A stretch of 50,867 nucleotides of DNA from Methylomonas methanica (GCA_001644045.1 LUUF01000074.1:1-50867); one strand, 5' to 3'; counted from the first letter of the stretch, positions 18,367 to 27,106 are shown. Program-made: numbers and translations. The notes: generated by a model from the sequence alone, not told the origin.

Positions 18367-19797
18367 ATGCGTAACGCGACAGAGTACGATCTATGCGTCA
18401 TCGGCGGCGGTGCGGCCGGCTTGGTGGTGGCTGCCGGCGCGGCCGCACTGGGTGCGAAAGTGGTGTTGGTGGAAAAACGCGCCTTGGGCGGCGACTGTTT
18501 GCATTACGGTTGCGTGCCGAGCAAAGCGCTGATTCACAGCGCCAAAGTCGCGCAAACCATCCGCGACGCGGAACGCTTTGGTATCGCCGCGCAAACTCCC
18601 TCTATTGATTTACCCACAGTGATGCAACGAGTGCAAAGCGTGATTGGGCAGATCGAGCCTAACGATAGTCCGGAACGTTTCGCTGCGCTGGGCGTGGAGG
18701 TGCTATTCGGGGTCGGCGAATTTACCGCTGCCGATGCGTTTACCGTTAACGGCCGGCCATTGCGCGCCAAGAATTTCGTGATCGCCACCGGCACCCGCCC
18801 GGCGATTCCGCCATTATCCGGCCTGGAAAACATCCCGTATCTAACCAACGAAACCCTGTTTGCGGTGAAGGAACCGATTGAGCATTTACTGGTATTGGGC
18901 GGCGGACCTATCGGCTGCGAAATGGCGCAAAGCCTGGCCCGGCTCGGCAGCCGGGTAACGCTATTCGATCTAGCACCCCGCTTGCTGCCGCGCGAGGATG
19001 CCGACATCAGCGCGGTAGTATGGGGCCGGTTTAAACAGGAAGGCATTGATTTGCATCTGGGCATTCAAGTCCTGAAAGTCGAACACAATAATGGTGAACC
19101 GAGGGTGTTGCTGGAACATCCGCAACAAGGCCAATATTGGCTAAGCGGCAGCCATCTATTGATCGCGGCTGGGCGCAAGCCCAATCTGGAAAATCTGGGG
19201 CTGCGCTTGGCCGGTGTCGAACTGGATAATGGCCGCTTAATACTGGATGCCCGGCTGCGCACCAGCAATAAAAACATCTATGCTTGCGGCGATGTTGCCG
19301 GCCCGTATTTGTTTACCCACATGGCCGAACATCAGGCTGGCGTCGTATTGAAAAACGCGTTATTCCATTGGCCCAGCAAAGCCCAAACCCGCAACATTCC
19401 GTGGTGTACTTATACCGATCCGGAGCTGGCGCGCGTCGGACTATCCGAAACTGAAGCCATTGAACAAGGCTTGCCGCACCGGGTTTATCGTTTCCCGTTC
19501 GCCGACATCGACCGGGCCGTGGCCGCCGGCGACACTGTCGGCATGGCCAAGATCATCACCACGCCGCGCGGTAAATTGCTGGGCGCCTGTATCGTCGGCC
19601 CGCAAGCCGGGGAATTGATTGCCGAATATGTGTTGGCAATCAGCAAGGGTATGTCTGCCGCCGATTTGAGCAACACCATTCATATTTACCCGACGCTGGC
19701 GCAAATCAATCGCCGAGTCGCCGACCAGCGCCTGAAGCAAGCGTTGACACCCCAGCGCAAATGCTGGCTTAAATGGCTGTTCGGTTTTAGAGGCTAA
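18367..19797 (+). CDS. FAD-dependent disulfide oxidoreductase (mercuric-reductase-like)
   Basis: The roughly 476-residue class I flavoprotein disulfide reductase shows an FAD loop CVIGGGAAGLVVAAGAAALG, the redox pair in GGDCLHYGCVPSKAL, an NAD(P) loop LVLGGGPIGCEMAQSL, the second FAD motif IYACGDVAGPY, and the dimer-interface end NTIHIYPTLAQIN. It lacks the metal-binding N-terminal domain and C-terminal Cys pair of true MerA. Such genes often adjoin TVP38/TMEM64 membrane proteins, as here. ATGs at 18355 and 18367 are both possible; GGGAG before 18367 favours the latter. It probably opens the operon that runs to arsS. Confidence 0.9.
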   Translation: MRNATEYDLCVIGGGAAGLVVAAGAAALGAKVVLVEKRALGGDCLHYGCVPSKALIHSAKVAQTIRDAERFGIAAQTPSIDLPTVMQRVQSVIGQIEPNDSPERFAALGVEVLFGVGEFTAADAFTVNGRPLRAKNFVIATGTRPAIPPLSGLENIPYLTNETLFAVKEPIEHLLVLGGGPIGCEMAQSLARLGSRVTLFDLAPRLLPREDADISAVVWGRFKQEGIDLHLGIQVLKVEHNNGEPRVLLEHPQQGQYWLSGSHLLIAAGRKPNLENLGLRLAGVELDNGRLILDARLRTSNKNIYACGDVAGPYLFTHMAEHQAGVVLKNALFHWPSKAQTRNIPWCTYTDPELARVGLSETEAIEQGLPHRVYRFPFADIDRAVAAGDTVGMAKIITTPRGKLLGACIVGPQAGELIAEYVLAISKGMSAADLSNTIHIYPTLAQINRRVADQRLKQALTPQRKCWLKWLFGFRG

Positions 19798-19846
19798 ATA
19801 AACGCCGATCAAGGCGAATTTGTCGATTGCATTAAGGAGAAAAGTC

Positions 19847-20530
19847 ATGCAAAAACGGTATTTGATTTGGCTGCTGCCGATAGCGATAGCCGCGTTTTTT
19901 CTGTTCGACGGCCCGCAATTGTTTAGCCTGGAGAACATCCGCGAGCATCGGCAAGCGCTCACCGCTTTCACCGAGCGGCATTATCTGGGGATGCTGCTGG
20001 CTTGCGGTGTGGTGTATACCCTGTCAACGGCTTTGAGTCTCCCCGGCGGTACGGTGTTGTCCTTATTGCTGGGGTTTTTATTCGGGCGCTGGGTCGGTAC
20101 GGGCTTGATTCTGTTGGCCGCGACGTTAGGCGCCACTGCGGTGTTCTGGCTGGCTCGCTATTTACTGGCGGACTGGGCCAGGCAGCGTTTGCAAGGCCAC
20201 GCGTTGTCGCAAAAGCTGTTGGCGGGCTTTCAGGAAGACGCATTCAATTACCTGCTGTTCCTGCGCCTGGTGCCGCTGTTTCCATTCTGGCTGGTGAATC
20301 TGGCGCCGGCCTTTACCCAAGTATCGTTGCGCACCTATGTGATCACCACCTTCATCGGTATCCTGCCGGGCAGTTTTATTTTTGCCAATCTGGGCCAGTC
20401 GCTAGGCGATATCGAGCGGCTGGATGATTTGTTTTCCTGGCAAACGCTACTGGCCCTGAGCCTGCTGGGCGGTTTGGCATTGATCCCGGTATTATCGAAA
20501 CACTTGCAGCCCAATCGATTTGGCGAGTGA
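19847..20530 (+). CDS. TVP38/TMEM64 (DedA-like) membrane protein
   Basis: The 227-residue integral membrane protein has about six hydrophobic segments and the SNARE-associated/VTT core: LPGGTVLSLLLGFLFGRWVG and LRLVPLFPFWLVNLAPAF. Members of this superfamily have been linked to lipid flipping or cation exchange. AGGAG lies seven bases before the ATG. It follows the FAD oxidoreductase gene by 49 bp, a frequent pairing, and precedes DUF3047. Confidence 0.9.
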   Translation: MQKRYLIWLLPIAIAAFFLFDGPQLFSLENIREHRQALTAFTERHYLGMLLACGVVYTLSTALSLPGGTVLSLLLGFLFGRWVGTGLILLAATLGATAVFWLARYLLADWARQRLQGHALSQKLLAGFQEDAFNYLLFLRLVPLFPFWLVNLAPAFTQVSLRTYVITTFIGILPGSFIFANLGQSLGDIERLDDLFSWQTLLALSLLGGLALIPVLSKHLQPNRFGE

Positions 20531-20536
20531 ATCGGG

Positions 20537-21202
20537 ATGTTGAATCGAAACATGGGCGTTAAACGTCTCTCGCTACTTTTGTTGGTGTTGTCGAACTCGG
20601 TTACGTTCGCTGCGGAACCGCGTGTGCCGCTCGGTGAGTTCAGCCAAAACCGTCTGGACGGTTGGGAACAAAAAAGCTTTAAAGGTCAAACCCAATATAG
20701 TCTGCAAGCCGTTGGTGGCGTCGCCGCATTGCAAGCCGATAGCCGCGCCGCCGGTTCCGGCTTGTTCAAAGAACAACGCATCGATTTGCAGCAAACGCCA
20801 TTTCTGAACTGGTCGTGGCGAGTCGGGCAGCGTCTGAGCGGGCTGAACGAACAAAGCAAGGCCGGCGACGATTATGCGGCCCGCGTCTACGTCGTGGTAA
20901 AAGGCGGGCTGGCATTTTGGAATACCAAAGCCATCAATTACGTCTGGGCCGGCAACACCGCCAAAGACACCGTTTGGCCCAACGCCTTCGCCGGCGATCA
21001 CGCGATGATGCTGGCGCTGCGCGGCCCGGAAGCTGAGTTGAATGTCTGGCTCAAGGAAAAACGCAACGTCAGGGTCGATCTGCAAAAACTCTTCGGCGAA
21101 GACATCCGCTATATCGACGCGGTGGCGCTGATGACCGATACCGACAACAGCGGCGGCCAGGCTTTGGCGTATTACGGCGACATTTGGTTTTCCAAGGATT
21201 AA
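20537..21202 (+). CDS. DUF3047 family exported protein
   Basis: The 221-residue protein has a signal peptide (hydrophobic run LSLLLLVLSNSVTF, cleavage near FAAEP). The body matches the DUF3047 pattern: FLNWSWRVGQ, DDYAARVYVVVKGG, AINYVWAG, then GDIWF near the end. The function is unknown; the fold looks like a beta sandwich. The gene starts six bases after TVP38 and ends three bases before arsS, so it belongs to the same operon. This placement hints at a periplasmic role in the arsenosugar or lipid pathway. Confidence 0.85.
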   Translation: MLNRNMGVKRLSLLLLVLSNSVTFAAEPRVPLGEFSQNRLDGWEQKSFKGQTQYSLQAVGGVAALQADSRAAGSGLFKEQRIDLQQTPFLNWSWRVGQRLSGLNEQSKAGDDYAARVYVVVKGGLAFWNTKAINYVWAGNTAKDTVWPNAFAGDHAMMLALRGPEAELNVWLKEKRNVRVDLQKLFGEDIRYIDAVALMTDTDNSGGQALAYYGDIWFSKD

Positions 21203-21205
21203 AGC

Positions 21206-22177
21206 ATGCACGACACCAGACCTTTACTGGCCAACAGCGACTTCCCGGCCATCTTTCGCAAGCCGCTGGAAATTCTGCAAGTTAATCTCGGCTATCTGTG
21301 CAACTTGAGTTGCGTGCATTGCCATGTCAATGCCGGCCCGAAACGCACCGAGTTGATGAGTGAGGGCACGTTGGCGCAGTTGTTGGCATTTGCGGAAGAA
21401 GCGAATATTCACACCCTGGATTTAACCGGCGGCGCGCCGGAAATGCATCCGCAATTTCAATATCTGGTGCGCGCGGCACGGGCCAGGGGCATCAAGGTCA
21501 TCGATCGCTGCAATCTGACGATTCTGGAAGAGCCGGCTTATGGAGGATTTGCCGAATTTCTTGCCGAGCAGCAGGTGGATATCGTCGCTTCCTTGCCGTG
21601 CTACTTGCAGGAAAATGTCGATAAGCAGCGCGGCAAGGGCGTGTTTCAGGATAGTCTGGCGGCTTTGCAACGTTTGAACGGATTGGGTTATGGCCAGCCG
21701 GATAGTTCGTTGCAATTGAATCTGGTGTTCAACCCGCAAGAGGCGGTATTGCCACCGGATCAACATAACTTGGAACAGGCCTACAAACAGCATCTGCATC
21801 AGCATTACGGCATTGTGTTTAATCGCCTGTTCGCGATTGCCAATATGCCGATTCAGCGTTTCGGTAGCATGTTGGTCAGTCAGGGGCGGTTTGAGGAATA
21901 TCTGAGTCTGCTCCGCGATAGTTTCCGTGCCGAGAATCTTGCCGGCCTGATGTGTTTGAATACCATCAGCGTCGATTGGCAAGGTTATGTGTACGACTGC
22001 GATTTTAATCAGATGCTGGCGATGCCTTTGCCGGCCAGCAATCCGCGTCCGCATATCCACGAATTGAACGCTGCGGCGATACACGGTGCGGCTATAGCCA
22101 CGGCCGCTCATTGCTACGGCTGCACCGCCGGCCAAGGCAGCAGTTGCGGCGGGGCTTTGGATGCCCGCAGCACATGA
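21206..22177 (+). CDS. arsS: arsenosugar biosynthesis radical SAM protein
   Basis: The 323-residue radical S-adenosylmethionine enzyme has the 4Fe-4S motif CNLSCVHCHV (CxxxCxxC, from about residue 32), DLTGGAPEMHPQF, and a Cys-rich C terminus HCYGCTAGQGSSCGG that marks the ArsS (DUF3641-bearing) family. Family members move a deoxyadenosyl group to dimethylarsenite, the first arsenosugar step, and work with ArsM. It ends with an ATGA overlap into a glycosyltransferase gene, which supports a shared pathway. Confidence 0.93.
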   Translation: MHDTRPLLANSDFPAIFRKPLEILQVNLGYLCNLSCVHCHVNAGPKRTELMSEGTLAQLLAFAEEANIHTLDLTGGAPEMHPQFQYLVRAARARGIKVIDRCNLTILEEPAYGGFAEFLAEQQVDIVASLPCYLQENVDKQRGKGVFQDSLAALQRLNGLGYGQPDSSLQLNLVFNPQEAVLPPDQHNLEQAYKQHLHQHYGIVFNRLFAIANMPIQRFGSMLVSQGRFEEYLSLLRDSFRAENLAGLMCLNTISVDWQGYVYDCDFNQMLAMPLPASNPRPHIHELNAAAIHGAAIATAAHCYGCTAGQGSSCGGALDARST

Positions 22178-22857
22178 TGCCGCAAATCAGCATTATCATT
22201 CCGGTCGTCAACGAGGCGGCGCAACTTACCGACAAATTGCGAGCCTTGCAGCCGCTGAGAACGCGCTGCGAATTGCTGCTGGTCGATGGCGGCAGTAGCG
22301 ATACCAGTCCGGCTATTGCCGAGCCATTGGTCGATCAGGTTTTGCACCGTCCGCGCGGCCGGGCCAGACAAATGAATCTGGGTGCGCAACATGCGCAAGC
22401 GGATGTGTTGTTGTTTCTGCATGCCGACACCCAACTGCCGGATCAATCTATCGATTTGATTATGTCGGCCGTGGAGCAGGGCGCGGTGTGGGGGCGTTTT
22501 GATGTGCGGTTCGATAGCCAGCAAGCCGTTTTTAAATTGATTGCCTGGATGATGAATTTGCGTTCGCGGCTGACCGGTATCGCCACCGGCGATCAAGCCA
22601 TCTTCGTCAGTCGCCAGGCTTTTCAGGCGGTAGGCGGTTTTCCGGACATAGCCTTGATGGAAGATATTGCCGTTAGCGCCGCGCTGAAAAAGCTCGCCAA
22701 ACCTTGCTGTCTGAAGGCTAAGGTCGTCACGTCCGCACGGCGTTGGCAACAACACGGTATCCTGAAAACCATCTTATTGATGTGGCGCTTGCGGCTGAGG
22801 TATTTTTTCGGGGCCCATCCGGATGATTTGGCGGCGCGGTATTATCGGAGGCAGTGA
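22174..22857 (+). CDS. family 2 glycosyltransferase (TIGR04283-type)
   Basis: The 227-residue GT-A-fold enzyme has no membrane helices of its own. The nucleotide-sugar site is visible as ISIIIPVVNEAAQL, LLVDGGSSDTS and the metal-binding FLHADTQLP. GDQAIFVSRQAFQAVGGFPD is the acceptor-side motif of this subfamily. Genes of this type commonly sit next to arsS and TIGR04282 genes. Start at 22174 (ATGA overlap with arsS) or 22177. Its sugar donor is unknown; adding sugars to an arsenic- or phospho-lipid is a context guess. Confidence 0.9.
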   Translation: MMPQISIIIPVVNEAAQLTDKLRALQPLRTRCELLLVDGGSSDTSPAIAEPLVDQVLHRPRGRARQMNLGAQHAQADVLLFLHADTQLPDQSIDLIMSAVEQGAVWGRFDVRFDSQQAVFKLIAWMMNLRSRLTGIATGDQAIFVSRQAFQAVGGFPDIALMEDIAVSAALKKLAKPCCLKAKVVTSARRWQQHGILKTILLMWRLRLRYFFGAHPDDLAARYYRRQ

Positions 22858-23648
22858 TGGAAGCAATGGTGCGCTTGGGCGTGTTTCTAGGGATTTTCTT
22901 AGTTATGGCGGCTTGGGAGTTGTGGCGACCGAAGCGGCAACTTAGCTTGGGACGGCGCCGGCGTTGGCCGGTCAATTTGGGTTTGGCGGTTTTGAATGTC
23001 GGCGTGATGCGCTCGAGTATTGGCGCGGCGGCTTGGCTGGCGGCGACTTGGGCAGCCGAACAACAAATTGGCTTGTTCAATCTAGTGCCGGTGCCGCATT
23101 GGCTGTCGGTAGCGCTGAGCCTGTTGCTGCTGGATCTCGCCATTTACGCGCAACACCTCGCCGCCCATCGTTGGCGCTGGTTTTGGTGTTTGCATCAGGT
23201 GCATCATAGCGATATGGATTTCGATGCCACGACCGCCGTGCGCTTTCATCCCTTGGAGATCATGCTGTCGATGCTTTACAAGGTTGTACTGGTGGTGTTG
23301 CTGGGTGCCGATCCTGTCGCGGTGATTGCTTTCGAAGTGATCTTAAACGGTTGCGCCTTGTTCAATCACGGCAATGTTGGCCTGCCGCCAGTTGTCGAGC
23401 GCTGGTTGCGCTACGCGTTGGTGACGCCGGATATGCACCGCATTCATCATTCCGCATTTCAGCCGGAAACCGATAGCAATTATGGCTTCTCGCTGTCGTG
23501 CTGGGATCGGTTATTCAAAACCTATTGTGGGCAGGCCCGAGAAACGCAGACCGAAATGACGATAGGTTTGTACGCGTTTCGCGATAGCGCCGAGCTGGGG
23601 TTCTTCGGCCTGCTGGCGTTGCCGTTTCGGCGCTTACGCGCTAGATGA
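22857..23648 (+). CDS. sterol desaturase/fatty acid hydroxylase family membrane protein
   Basis: The roughly 263-residue membrane diiron enzyme has hydrophobic segments at the N terminus and middle and the histidine clusters HLAAHR, HQVHHSD and HRIHHS that bind the metal pair. Substrates in this family are sterols, carotenoids or fatty chains. The ATG at 22857 overlaps the upstream stop as TGATG. Its place between two glycosyltransferase-type genes beside arsS suggests lipid modification linked to arsenolipids, an inference only. Confidence 0.88.
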   Translation: MEAMVRLGVFLGIFLVMAAWELWRPKRQLSLGRRRRWPVNLGLAVLNVGVMRSSIGAAAWLAATWAAEQQIGLFNLVPVPHWLSVALSLLLLDLAIYAQHLAAHRWRWFWCLHQVHHSDMDFDATTAVRFHPLEIMLSMLYKVVLVVLLGADPVAVIAFEVILNGCALFNHGNVGLPPVVERWLRYALVTPDMHRIHHSAFQPETDSNYGFSLSCWDRLFKTYCGQARETQTEMTIGLYAFRDSAELGFFGLLALPFRRLRAR

Positions 23649-24271
23649 GTTATTTGTTTCCGGATGGCGTGCTGTTGATTTTCTGCAAAGCGCCGGTGGC
23701 GGGCCAAGTCAAAACCCGGCTGCAACCAGCTCTGACTGCCTTGCAAGCGGTTGAGGCACATATCGAACTGACGCGGTTTACGCTGGATCGCGCTTTTCGG
23801 CAGTCTTTGTGTGACGTGCGACTATATTGCGCGCCCGGGCCTGAGCATGAGTTTTTTCAACGATGTGCGGCAACTTACCCGGTAACCTTGCATGAACAAG
23901 AGGGCGCTGGCTTGGGCGAAAGAATGCAGGCCGCTTTTGCCGAAACGTTGCAGGCTTACCGACACGCCGTTCTGATTGGCTGCGATTGTCCCAGTTTGAC
24001 CGTCGAAGATCTGCGAGAGGCATTTGCAGCGTTGAGCGACGGTGCCGACCTGGTGCTGGGGCCGGCGGAAGACGGCGGTTATGTGCTGATCGGCATGAGC
24101 CAACTGCAGCCCTGGTTGTTTACGAATATGCCCTGGGGAAGCAACGCGGTGATGGCCGAAACCCGGCGGCGGGTTACCGACACGGGTCTGAACATGCGCC
24201 AACTTGCAAGGCAGTGGGATGTCGATACCGTCGCGGATTGGCGGCGATTTCAAGATCTTTATCGCGCTTAA
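23645..24271 (+). CDS. TIGR04282-type glycosyltransferase-like protein
   Basis: The 208-residue protein has the nucleotidyltransferase-like fold of DUF2064: LLIFCKAPVAGQVKTRL at the start, AVLIGCDCPSLTVEDL in the centre and GPAEDGGYVLIGM, which together mark the family. It occurs almost always near TIGR04283 genes and arsS. Its reaction is not established. The start overlaps the preceding gene by four bases. It closes the run that begins at 18367. Confidence 0.9.
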   Translation: MSYLFPDGVLLIFCKAPVAGQVKTRLQPALTALQAVEAHIELTRFTLDRAFRQSLCDVRLYCAPGPEHEFFQRCAATYPVTLHEQEGAGLGERMQAAFAETLQAYRHAVLIGCDCPSLTVEDLREAFAALSDGADLVLGPAEDGGYVLIGMSQLQPWLFTNMPWGSNAVMAETRRRVTDTGLNMRQLARQWDVDTVADWRRFQDLYRA

Positions 24272-24431
24272 GGCTTAATCGATAGCGTTTAAAGGTATCT
24301 GTGTCGACACCGGCAATTGGTTAAATGCATTTGTTTCCTTTTGGTGATCAATCAATGCGTTTTTTGTGTCATTGTCAATGAATGTAATCGGGCATATAGT
24401 CTAAGTGCGTGTATTACTTCGGGAAACTAAC

Positions 24432-24581
24432 ATGAATCGCTTACACAAAGATATTTTGACCGGGCTGGTATTCGTGACGGGTGTTATCGAATTCATCTCG
24501 GGCGACTTTATCATTTCATCCGCATTATTCGCGGCTACCACGTTTGCCAGCAACATGGGTTCGAAACAGAAAAAGCCGTAG
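24432..24581 (+). CDS. small hypothetical protein (49 aa)
   Basis: The frame begins MNRLHKDILTGLVFVTGVIE and ends with a basic tail GSKQKKP. A moderately hydrophobic middle could be one membrane helix or an amphipathic hairpin. The Shine-Dalgarno sequence is weak. The surroundings 24272-24431 and 24582-24734 hold nothing else I can support. It could be real, or a chance frame in an intergenic stretch of about 460 bp. Confidence 0.4.
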   Translation: MNRLHKDILTGLVFVTGVIEFISGDFIISSALFAATTFASNMGSKQKKP

Positions 24582-24734
24582 GAATTGATTTTCCGATACT
24601 GCGGCCGATCCGGCCGTTGCTGCGACAAACACCTTTGGTTCTTGCCTGCTAAGATTGGATTTCCGCTTCGCTTGCATAAGCAATGATTTACAATATTGCG
24701 ATGCATGCAATTAATCTTGAATCGGCTGCGGTAA

Positions 24735-25010
24735 ATGGCTGACGCGAAAACTTACCTGAACGTACCCTATGCGGAAAAGGACGCGGCGAAAGCGTTGGGC
24801 GCCAGATGGGATGCCGCCGTTAAGAAATGGTATGTTCCTGCCAACAAGGACATGGCGCTGTTTGCCAAATGGCAAGCCGAGTCCGGTCCGGCGCAATTGC
24901 CTAACGACGAGCCGAAAAAACCAAAAGCCGATGGCGTAGTCGGCGGGACTACTCGTTCCAGCGATAAAAACTTTATAGCCTATGACGGCGACGAGCCGCC
25001 ATGGGATTGA
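24735..25010 (+). CDS. DUF5710 domain protein
   Basis: The 91-residue protein's first 40 residues match the DUF5710 signature closely (YLNVPYAEKDAAKALGARWD, then KKWYVP). This domain is found alone or joined to DNA primases and other phage or plasmid proteins and probably binds a nucleic acid or protein partner. The tail is charged and disordered-looking and ends DEPPWD. It is followed 25 bp later by the metallopeptidase gene on the same strand. Confidence 0.85.
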   Translation: MADAKTYLNVPYAEKDAAKALGARWDAAVKKWYVPANKDMALFAKWQAESGPAQLPNDEPKKPKADGVVGGTTRSSDKNFIAYDGDEPPWD

Positions 25011-25035
25011 TCCTACCGGCGCGCGGTTTTAGCCT

Positions 25036-25539
25036 ATGCGTCCGCTAAAATACTTGGCCGGCTATGCGCCTGCCGTCACCGAGCAAGTGCATAGTCTGAT
25101 CGACAGCAATAAATTGCCTGCGCTATTGCTAAAAAAATACCCGCGTCCGCATGATATAAAGACCGACAAGGCGCTTTATGTCTACACGATGGACCTTAAA
25201 AATCAATTTCTGCGGCAATCCAATCCTCTTAGCAAAGTCGTTTACGACGACAAAATCGATGTATTGCATCAAGCCTTGGGCTTGCATTCCGTGGTCTCGC
25301 GGGTACAGGGCTGCAATTTGAAAGCAAAAAATGAAATTCGTATCGGCGCGATCTTTAAACTTGCGCCGCCGGAGTTTTTAAAAATGATCGTCGTCCACGA
25401 GCTTTCGCATTTGCGCGAAAAACAGCACAACAAGGCTTTTTACAAATTATGCGAGTACATGGAGCCGGACTATCATCAATTGGAGTTCGATATGCGGCTT
25501 TATCTGACCTGTCTGGATTTGGGCGGGACGCTGTATTAA
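25036..25539 (+). CDS. YgjP-like zinc metallopeptidase-fold protein
   Basis: The 167-residue protein has the zinc motif HELSHLREKQHNKAFYKL (first His about residue 121), which has the H-E-x-x-H...H form of the YgjP/DUF45 group. The N-terminal half has a mixed beta region typical of the family. Whether it acts as a peptidase is unclear, since E. coli YgjP has been reported to act on nucleotides. It is a likely two-gene unit with the DUF5710 protein. Confidence 0.8.
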   Translation: MRPLKYLAGYAPAVTEQVHSLIDSNKLPALLLKKYPRPHDIKTDKALYVYTMDLKNQFLRQSNPLSKVVYDDKIDVLHQALGLHSVVSRVQGCNLKAKNEIRIGAIFKLAPPEFLKMIVVHELSHLREKQHNKAFYKLCEYMEPDYHQLEFDMRLYLTCLDLGGTLY

Positions 25540-25704
25540 GTCTTTCGATATTCATGGGCTAGCGGTTCGCGGCCCGTGCTTCGTGACTTAATGGGGATGT
25601 ATATCCATAAGGCTGCGATATTTCTTAATTTTGCCTGGCTATAGTTTCACTATTGCGTCAGAATTTACTTACTTTTTTATAGACATTTTTATTGGAGAAA
25701 CATC

Positions 25705-26172
25705 ATGCGTGTAGCAGAGTTAATGACCGCCAAGGTATTTACCGTCGAACCTCACGATCTGATCGATCGCGTGTTCTTTTTGATCCATTACGAGAAAATC
25801 CGCCATCTGCCCGTGGTTGAAAAAGGCAAATTGGTCGGTATCGTTTCCGACCGGGATTTATACAAAGCCCTTGGGCCAAAAAGTAATTCCAATGCGGTGG
25901 AGACCAGTAAAGACAACACCCAATTGCACGTGGTTTCGCAAAAAGTCGTGCATATCATGCATCGTGGCGTTTATACCGTCACCCCGGAAACGCCTGCGTC
26001 GGAAGCTGCGGCGATGATGGCGGAACATCGCGTCGGCGCTTTGCCGGTGGTGGAAAAAGATAAATTGGTAGGCATATTGTCCGCTACCGATATTTTAAGA
26101 GTGTTTGCCAAGCTGGAACGCGCGCACGAAAAATTGGAACAACAGATCAAGGAAAGCGCCGCGCACGGCTAA
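25705..26172 (+). CDS. protein with two CBS domains
   Basis: The 155 residues are two tandem CBS motifs. The first is MTAKVFTVEPHDLIDRVFFL followed by IRHLPVVEKGKLVGIVSDRD; the second is MHRGVYTVTPETPASEAAAM followed by VGALPVVEKDKLVGILSATD. CBS pairs bind adenosyl nucleotides and sense energy state. The protein is stand-alone with no catalytic domain. TTGGAGAAA precedes the ATG. It converges on the Rieske gene downstream. Confidence 0.92.
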   Translation: MRVAELMTAKVFTVEPHDLIDRVFFLIHYEKIRHLPVVEKGKLVGIVSDRDLYKALGPKSNSNAVETSKDNTQLHVVSQKVVHIMHRGVYTVTPETPASEAAAMMAEHRVGALPVVEKDKLVGILSATDILRVFAKLERAHEKLEQQIKESAAHG

Positions 26173-26201
26173 AGTAGGCTAGGTTTGCCGAGTAAACCGA
26201 T

Positions 26202-26227
26202 GGGGCGACGCTTGTTGTTTTCGCCCC
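26202..26227. terminator. GC-rich hairpin between convergent genes
   Basis: GGGGCGA and TCGCCCC form a 7-bp stem with a 12-nt loop between the ends of the CBS gene (plus) and the Rieske gene (minus). There is no long U-tract on either side, so a bidirectional terminator role is plausible but weak. Confidence 0.4.
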
Positions 26228-26238
26228 GGGCCAAGGCT

Positions 26239-26604
26239 TCAACCGGTAATCGCGGCTCTTTTATCCACTAAATAAATCCAGTCGCCTTGTTCTTTGACTT
26301 TCAACGCGGTCAGTTTTTTACCCAGGCAAATTTCGCTTAAAGACTCGCCGCTGATAGGGTCGTAGCAAATGCTGTGCATGGAACACTGCAAATAGCGCCC
26401 CGATTCGTCGAAAATGTTGCTGTTCTCACAATCCAATGCCTTGGGCATGTGGACGCATTGGTTTAGATACCCGTAAACCTCTCCTTGGAAGCGCACCAGA
26501 ACCGCGTTACGCGGCGTGCCTCGATAGAGCAGGTCAAACGAAAATTTGCCGAGTTCGGGAAGTTGTTGCGTGGGGCAGATGGTAAATGGGTGTTTCACCG
26601 ACAT
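26239..26604 (-). CDS. Rieske [2Fe-2S] ferredoxin-like protein
   Basis: The 121-residue cytosolic protein has the cluster ligands visible as C-x-H in NQCVHMPK and C-x-x-H in LQCSMHSICYD, the two Rieske motifs. It has no transmembrane anchor, so it resembles the small ferredoxins that serve dioxygenases or stand alone. GGAGGATAAAAATC before the ATG is a strong ribosome site. A tiny reading frame (26731-26832) lies upstream on the same strand and could share the transcript. Confidence 0.88.
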   Translation of the reverse strand: MSVKHPFTICPTQQLPELGKFSFDLLYRGTPRNAVLVRFQGEVYGYLNQCVHMPKALDCENSNIFDESGRYLQCSMHSICYDPISGESLSEICLGKKLTALKVKEQGDWIYLVDKRAAITG

Positions 26605-26730
26605 GATTTTTATCCTCCGTTATGTCCGGAAGCAAACCCCGGGCCACAAAACTTTCGATTTCCATGGCCGGTCGTCGGCGAATAAGCATGTGTCGCTAAT
26701 AATTAGCAAGCGTATCCGAGCTAGCGGATA

Positions 26731-26832
26731 TTAAGAAGCGGTAGCCTGTTTCTTGGTTTTATTCAATTGGGCCAGGAAGTAGGTGTCGTAGTGCCAGCCG
26801 ATACGGGGCGGCGGCGGGGTGCGTAAAATCAT
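26731..26832 (-). CDS. 33-residue microprotein with W-x-Y-D-x-Y-F-L-A-Q-L core
   Basis: The frame reads MILRTPPPP then RIGWHYDTYFLAQLNKTKKQ and ends ATAS. GAGG lies before the ATG. The central part is clearly related to the 61-residue protein at 37376-37561 (NWNYDSYFLAQLERINQQ), which makes both far more likely to be real genes. Function is unknown. The core would form a short amphipathic helix ending in a basic or polar stretch. A small inverted repeat (TATCCG/CGGATA, 26713-26730) follows the stop. The rest of the gap 26833-27106 holds nothing I can support. Confidence 0.6.
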   Translation of the reverse strand: MILRTPPPPRIGWHYDTYFLAQLNKTKKQATAS

Positions 26833-27106
26833 AAAGCCTCGATTTTGGTGGGGTAGTGCTGAATTAATTAAGACGTTTCTTCGAGCTGCCGGAAGGCAAT
26901 GGCAAGAGGAAACGTTAGGATTACGAGGGGCAAGGTTGCAGTTTTGCTTTCATTGTCAGTCGTTATGATCTCACTGCGGTTCGATCACGGCTTCGAGACT
27001 ATCAGGAAAGTACCGACAATGATAGCAATAACTTTCCTGGGTGTTTTTCAGTCTGGTGCGGGGCTCTGCCAATTCGCATTTGTCTTGCAAGCAGTTAGTC
27101 GCAAAA

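Noticed and set aside
18367-19797. true mercuric reductase (MerA)
   Set aside because: It lacks the N-terminal metal-binding domain and the C-terminal vicinal Cys pair, and no other mer gene is near.
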